Assembly: GCA_009731375.1 (NCBI GenBank) | Contig: BJOX01000004.1 | Span: 1,685,024-1,749,023 of the forward strand | Reading direction: 5' to 3' | From: Paulinella micropora | Lineage: Eukaryota > Cercozoa > Imbricatea > Euglyphida | Length of the DNA: 64,000 bases | Shown here: positions 60,407-64,000 of the stretch, piece by piece | How positions within the stretch are numbered: the first letter of the stretch is position 1 | Layout of the letters: every line of letters begins with the position of its first letter | The notes under the pieces: generated by a model | What the model was told of the DNA's origin: nothing | Databases searched by the model: none | The model's input: the letters and a program-made list of their open reading frames with translations, nothing else | Translations under genes and position numbers: made by a program

Positions 60407-60470
60407 AAGGGGTGAGCACGGTCACTCGTGGTTTGGTAAACCCCTGTTAATAAATAACTGTTATTGAAAG
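60407..60470 (+). repeat. Right direct repeat of the retroelement
   Basis: Same 64-bp sequence as the left copy with about five differences; the hairpin arms are unchanged. Confidence 0.75.
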
Positions 60471-61345
60471 AAAACCTAAGTCGTCATGCCACGAAAAAAG
60501 AAAAAGAAAAACTGGGAAACTAACGGCTATAGTTTGAAGGGTCATCAGCGAGCAAAAAGCAGCAGTATTAATACAGGCATGCGTCGTTCAAAATATTAAT
60601 ATAAACACCAAGCCACAGCCTAACTTGAATCAGAATGACCCTCTTTGACACAAGTTACCTCACCGGAAGTTTGTACACCTACTTAAATCTGACTACTAGA
60701 TGCCACTCAAGGCCATAGACAGGACGGGCGAGCGCAAACAGACAGCAGACTCGGATTCGAATTTTGCCTAGAAGCTAAGGTTGAAACCGCAATAAGTGGG
60801 TTCACTTTCCGTTGCACAACTTCACATGTCTGACCTACATGCCTGTTTTTCCTGGACCTTGCTGAGAGTCCTACAGTTTTTTTTATTGTAATCATGTCCG
60901 ATGCTCCCTGACATATATTTATATTAATACTTACGATAGATCATCATCTGCAGCCATAGAGATCGGAGGCTTTAATAAGAGTTCGTTGTGTAATGTCCCC
61001 TTGCGGTTGTATCCAAACTCACATCCGCTACCACACAATATTGTGGACATTCAAGTGGCAAAACATTCGAACTTTGACCTCATCTTCCTCAATCAATATT
61101 TTGAGGTACGGAAATGCAGCGCACTCCGTTGGAAAGCTCTTCTCCTACGCTTTCCAATGCTGGCTTGAGATTTGTAGTATCACTTAGATTGATGGAGAAC
61201 CATGAGATCAAAGTTGGATAGTTTGCCACTTGAATTTCCACAGTAATATAAACCACTTGAACTTCATCCCTGAAACCGGGGACGGTTCGTTCAGCCCCAT
61301 CGGTTAGCACACTTGCCTTGCTTGATAGGCTCGTGGTAGCATTTG
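60471..61345. other. Unique flank after the retroelement
   Basis: AT-rich non-repetitive DNA. I see no gene, domain or conserved repeat in it. Confidence 0.6.
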
Positions 61346-62003
61346 CCAGCCTGCAGACATACATACATGCATACATACATACACACGTACATACATACAT
61401 ACATACATACATATATACATACAATATTACATACATATATACATACATATGTACATATATACATACATATGTATATACATACATACATACGTACATACAT
61501 TACATTACATACATACATACTTTACATGACATACATACACACATTACATTACATTACATTACATACATACATAACATACATAACATAACATAACGTAACA
61601 TAACATACATTACATACAAAACATACATAACATACATAACATACATAACATACATAACATACATAACATTACATACATTACATCATACATACATTACATA
61701 CATACATTACATTACATATATACATTACATACATACATTACATTACATACATTACAATACATACATTACATACATACATTACATACATACATTACATACA
61801 TACATTACATACATACATAACATACATACATACATTACATACATACATTATATACATACATTACATACATTCAGACAGACAAGATAGGCAGATAGGAGAT
61901 AGTCACTTATTCATCTGTCCATCTATCTGTCTATCTGTCTATGTATCTATCTATCTATCTGTCTATCTGTCTATCTATGTATCTATGTATCTATGTATCT
62001 ATG

Positions 62004-62037
<34 letters not shown>

Positions 62038-62126
62038 CCTATCTATCTATCTAGGCAGATAGGAGATTGACACTCTTTTTTCTATAGTATTCATCTGTCC
62101 ATCTATCTATCTATCTGTCTATCTAT

Positions 62127-62168
<42 letters not shown>
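61346..62168. repeat. ACAT, ATTAC and ATCT repeats
   Basis: (ACAT)n and (TTACA)n mixtures to 61870, then ATCT/CTGT with a repeated ggcagataggaga island (61888 and 62045). No gene. Confidence 0.85.
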
Positions 62169-62731
62169 CTCCTTTTTTCTGACATTAGTCGATATCTCAT
62201 CAGTTGATCTCATCACTTACTCCACGGAGTGAACCAAGGCTACTTGAGGTGTCACTGACCCTCCCTTGGGCTTGGTTTCTTGAAATGGGTGCCATCTGTC
62301 GACAGACAGAGAATTAGGGGATGGTGTGGGTGTGCTGGGCCCGTGGTGGGGTGCCTTATGTGTGCCAAGCCATACGCCTATAAGTCACATGCCGAAATAG
62401 CGACGGGAAGCACAATCCTGTTGCCTCAGGGTGCCCTATCCCGAAATAAAACCCACAGTGCTCTGTCGGTTTATACTAGACTGTCGAACAGTCTCGAAAC
62501 TCCATCTGCTTACTGGGTCCTCTGTAATGGAGGTGGTAGCTCGTTCTGCAAGGGGCGCTTATGGAACGAGCCCTGGCCCCGCCTGGTACTAGGGAGCTTT
62601 GGTATCGCCTGTATCAGTCCCTTCCGTGCAAACATCACGGCTTAGCTGGGCATCGGGTTAATACTTTACCCACAGACTTCCTTGGTTGACGAAATCAGAA
62701 GCTCCTTTTTTCTGACATTAGTCGATATCTC

Positions 62732-62733
<2 letters not shown>
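62169..62733 (+). mobile_element. Element X, tail fragment plus full 533-bp unit
   Basis: 32 bp of the 3' end (62169-62200) are joined directly to a full unit (62201-62733), which again ends gatatctcat into (CTAT)n. It is more than 90% similar by eye to the 32.9-kb unit, with one ~20-bp deletion near 62440. Confidence 0.8.
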
Positions 62734-62796
<63 letters not shown>

Positions 62797-62848
62797 GCTA
62801 GGCATCTATCTATCTATCGGACCATAGTCACCTCCGGGTGGCAGGGTG

Positions 62849-62889
<41 letters not shown>

Positions 62890-62939
62890 GTAGATAGATT
62901 GATGGATAGATAGATGGATGGACAGATAGATGGATGGAC

Positions 62940-62983
<44 letters not shown>

Positions 62984-62996
62984 TGATAGATAGATT

Positions 62997-63045
<49 letters not shown>

Positions 63046-63066
63046 GAATGGATGTCTAGGTCCTCG

Positions 63067-63130
<64 letters not shown>
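62734..63130. repeat. ATCT and GATA repeats with three short islands
   Basis: (ATCT)n after element X, an island at 62817-62850, (GATA)n, an island at 63045-63068, then (ATCT)n. No gene. Confidence 0.85.
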
Positions 63131-63540
63131 CCGGGGGGGAAGCAGAGGGCCAGCTGCGCAGTGCTCCGGCCTAAAACCAAACTCCCTATAATGACGATTT
63201 TGTGTTCGCCGTTAATCGCGCGCAGCGCAAGGGCTAAACAGGCAACCAACTCCTGACCATGGCTGATGAAGTCGGGGCGTGATGCAAAGGGTTGATGAAG
63301 TCGGGGTTGTAGAAGGTAACTCACAACGAGCGTGAACTGCTGAAACCTCGACTTGATTCCGACATCATCTCCTTAGGGCACACGCTCCTGGGGAGTGTTC
63401 TAGTGTTGTCCCGTATAGTTCAAAAGGGCTCGGCTACCTTTCGGCTTGAACTGGGCACAGACACCAACCACAGCGAGACAGTGGTTGGTGTGCAGCTTGG
63501 CCGGTGCTGAAAGTTCTTGTCGGGGGCAGTATAGGAGGCA
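63131..63540. other. Unclassified 410-bp unique island
   Basis: Flanked by ATCT repeats, probably another dispersed element. It contains tgatgaagtcgggg twice (63261 and 63292) and an 11-bp perfect hairpin, ACACCAACCAC (63461-63471) with GTGGTTGGTGT (63481-63491). Confidence 0.6.
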
Positions 63541-63585
63541 CCTACCTACCTAATTATCTACCTATTTACCTATCTATTTATCTAT

Positions 63586-63645
<60 letters not shown>

Positions 63646-63744
63646 AGATACCTACCTACCTATCTACCTATCTATCTATCTACCTATCTTTCTACCTATC
63701 TTCCTACCTACCTACCTACCTACCTATCTACCTATCTATCTATC

Positions 63745-63775
<31 letters not shown>

Positions 63776-63922
63776 CTATTTATCTATCTATCTATCTTCC
63801 TACCTATCTACCTACCTACCTATCTATCTATATATCTATCTATCTATCTATCTATCTACCTACCTACCTATCTACCTACCTATCTATCTATCTATCTATC
63901 TATCTATCTGTCTGTCTATCTG

Positions 63923-63961
<39 letters not shown>

Positions 63962-63972
63962 CTCTTCTTTTT
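63541..63972. repeat. ATCT/ACCT microsatellite
   Basis: (ATCT)n with CTAC blocks to the element Y fragment. No gene. Confidence 0.9.
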
Positions 63973-64000
63973 CCAGAACACAGTCTACCCGTGATTCCCA
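63973..64000 (+). mobile_element. Element Y fragment at window end
   Basis: ccagaacacagtctacccgt and the following bases are the reverse complement of 39539-39567. The element continues beyond the window. Confidence 0.65.

Larger units (their letters stand above)
53145..60470 (+). mobile_element. Degraded Penelope-like retroelement with GIY-YIG upstream of RT
   Basis: 64-bp direct repeats at 53145-53208 and 60407-60470 bound about 7.3 kb. Reading across frame breaks gives an RS-rich start, a long Ser/Pro/acidic region, a GIY-YIG endonuclease (56674-56971) and a reverse transcriptase (58546-59849). Canonical Penelope-like elements have GIY-YIG after the RT. The reversed order is known for the Naiad/Chlamys branch, so I place it there on domain order alone. 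At least six frameshifts and several stops make it defective as assembled, unless some are sequence errors or recoded UGA. The ~3-kb region before the endonuclease is unusually long. Confidence 0.7.

Noticed and set aside
61290-61340. tRNA-like stretch (catcggttagcacacttgcc)
   Set aside because: No matching box B or cloverleaf.

Overview
The window looks like nuclear DNA from an animal or a close holozoan relative, probably an invertebrate. The species is not identified. The evidence is a split C2H2 zinc-finger gene with animal-style TGEKP linkers, tRNA-derived SINEs, and a Penelope-like retroelement with its endonuclease upstream of its reverse transcriptase. By eye well over half of the 64 kb is microsatellite: ATCT, ACAT/ATGT, CTT, CTA, ATT, CTTA, GGTA, GTGTAY and AT tracts. 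There are six N gaps. Nearly all very long open frames are artefacts of these repeats.

Positions 1637-49461 (+) hold one very dispersed gene. I reconstructed it from short non-repetitive islands that each begin after an AG and end before a GT. About 30 islands of 21-99 nt, plus a 508-nt terminal exon, chain in compatible phases. The N-terminal part is acidic and serine-rich with basic patches. It includes a block of exons (5015-6546) that recurs in diverged form at 11423-14361. The C-terminal part is eleven C2H2 fingers. In most of them the finger is split by an intron, and splicing restores exact C-x2-C-x12-H-x3-H spacing. From the 58-nt array exon to the stop at 49459-49461 the selected exons total 1089 nt, an exact multiple of three. 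One half-finger exon is missing and probably lies in the 28900-29159 gap. Introns are almost pure microsatellite, often from the donor GT itself; one is a 38-bp GT(ACAT)nACAG.

Most exons are accompanied by ladders of partial copies with a consistent polarity. Copies upstream of the intact exon keep the acceptor and 5' half. Copies downstream keep the 3' half and donor. One 58-nt exon is repeated 23 times (29184-32010), and its length means two adjacent copies cannot be spliced together in frame.

Two GC3-rich exons ending in a stop (26205-26561) sit inside this gene but do not fit its phase. Downstream, 49462-53144 is lower-repeat intergenic DNA with SINE and other repeat copies. A 7.3-kb degraded retroelement follows at 53145-60470, with 64-bp direct repeats at its ends, an RS-rich N-terminal frame, a GIY-YIG domain, then a reverse transcriptase. 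Some frames are joined across in-frame TGA codons. The last part (60471-64000) is microsatellite plus dispersed elements, one of which (about 540 bp) also occurs at 831-1233 and 32624-33413.
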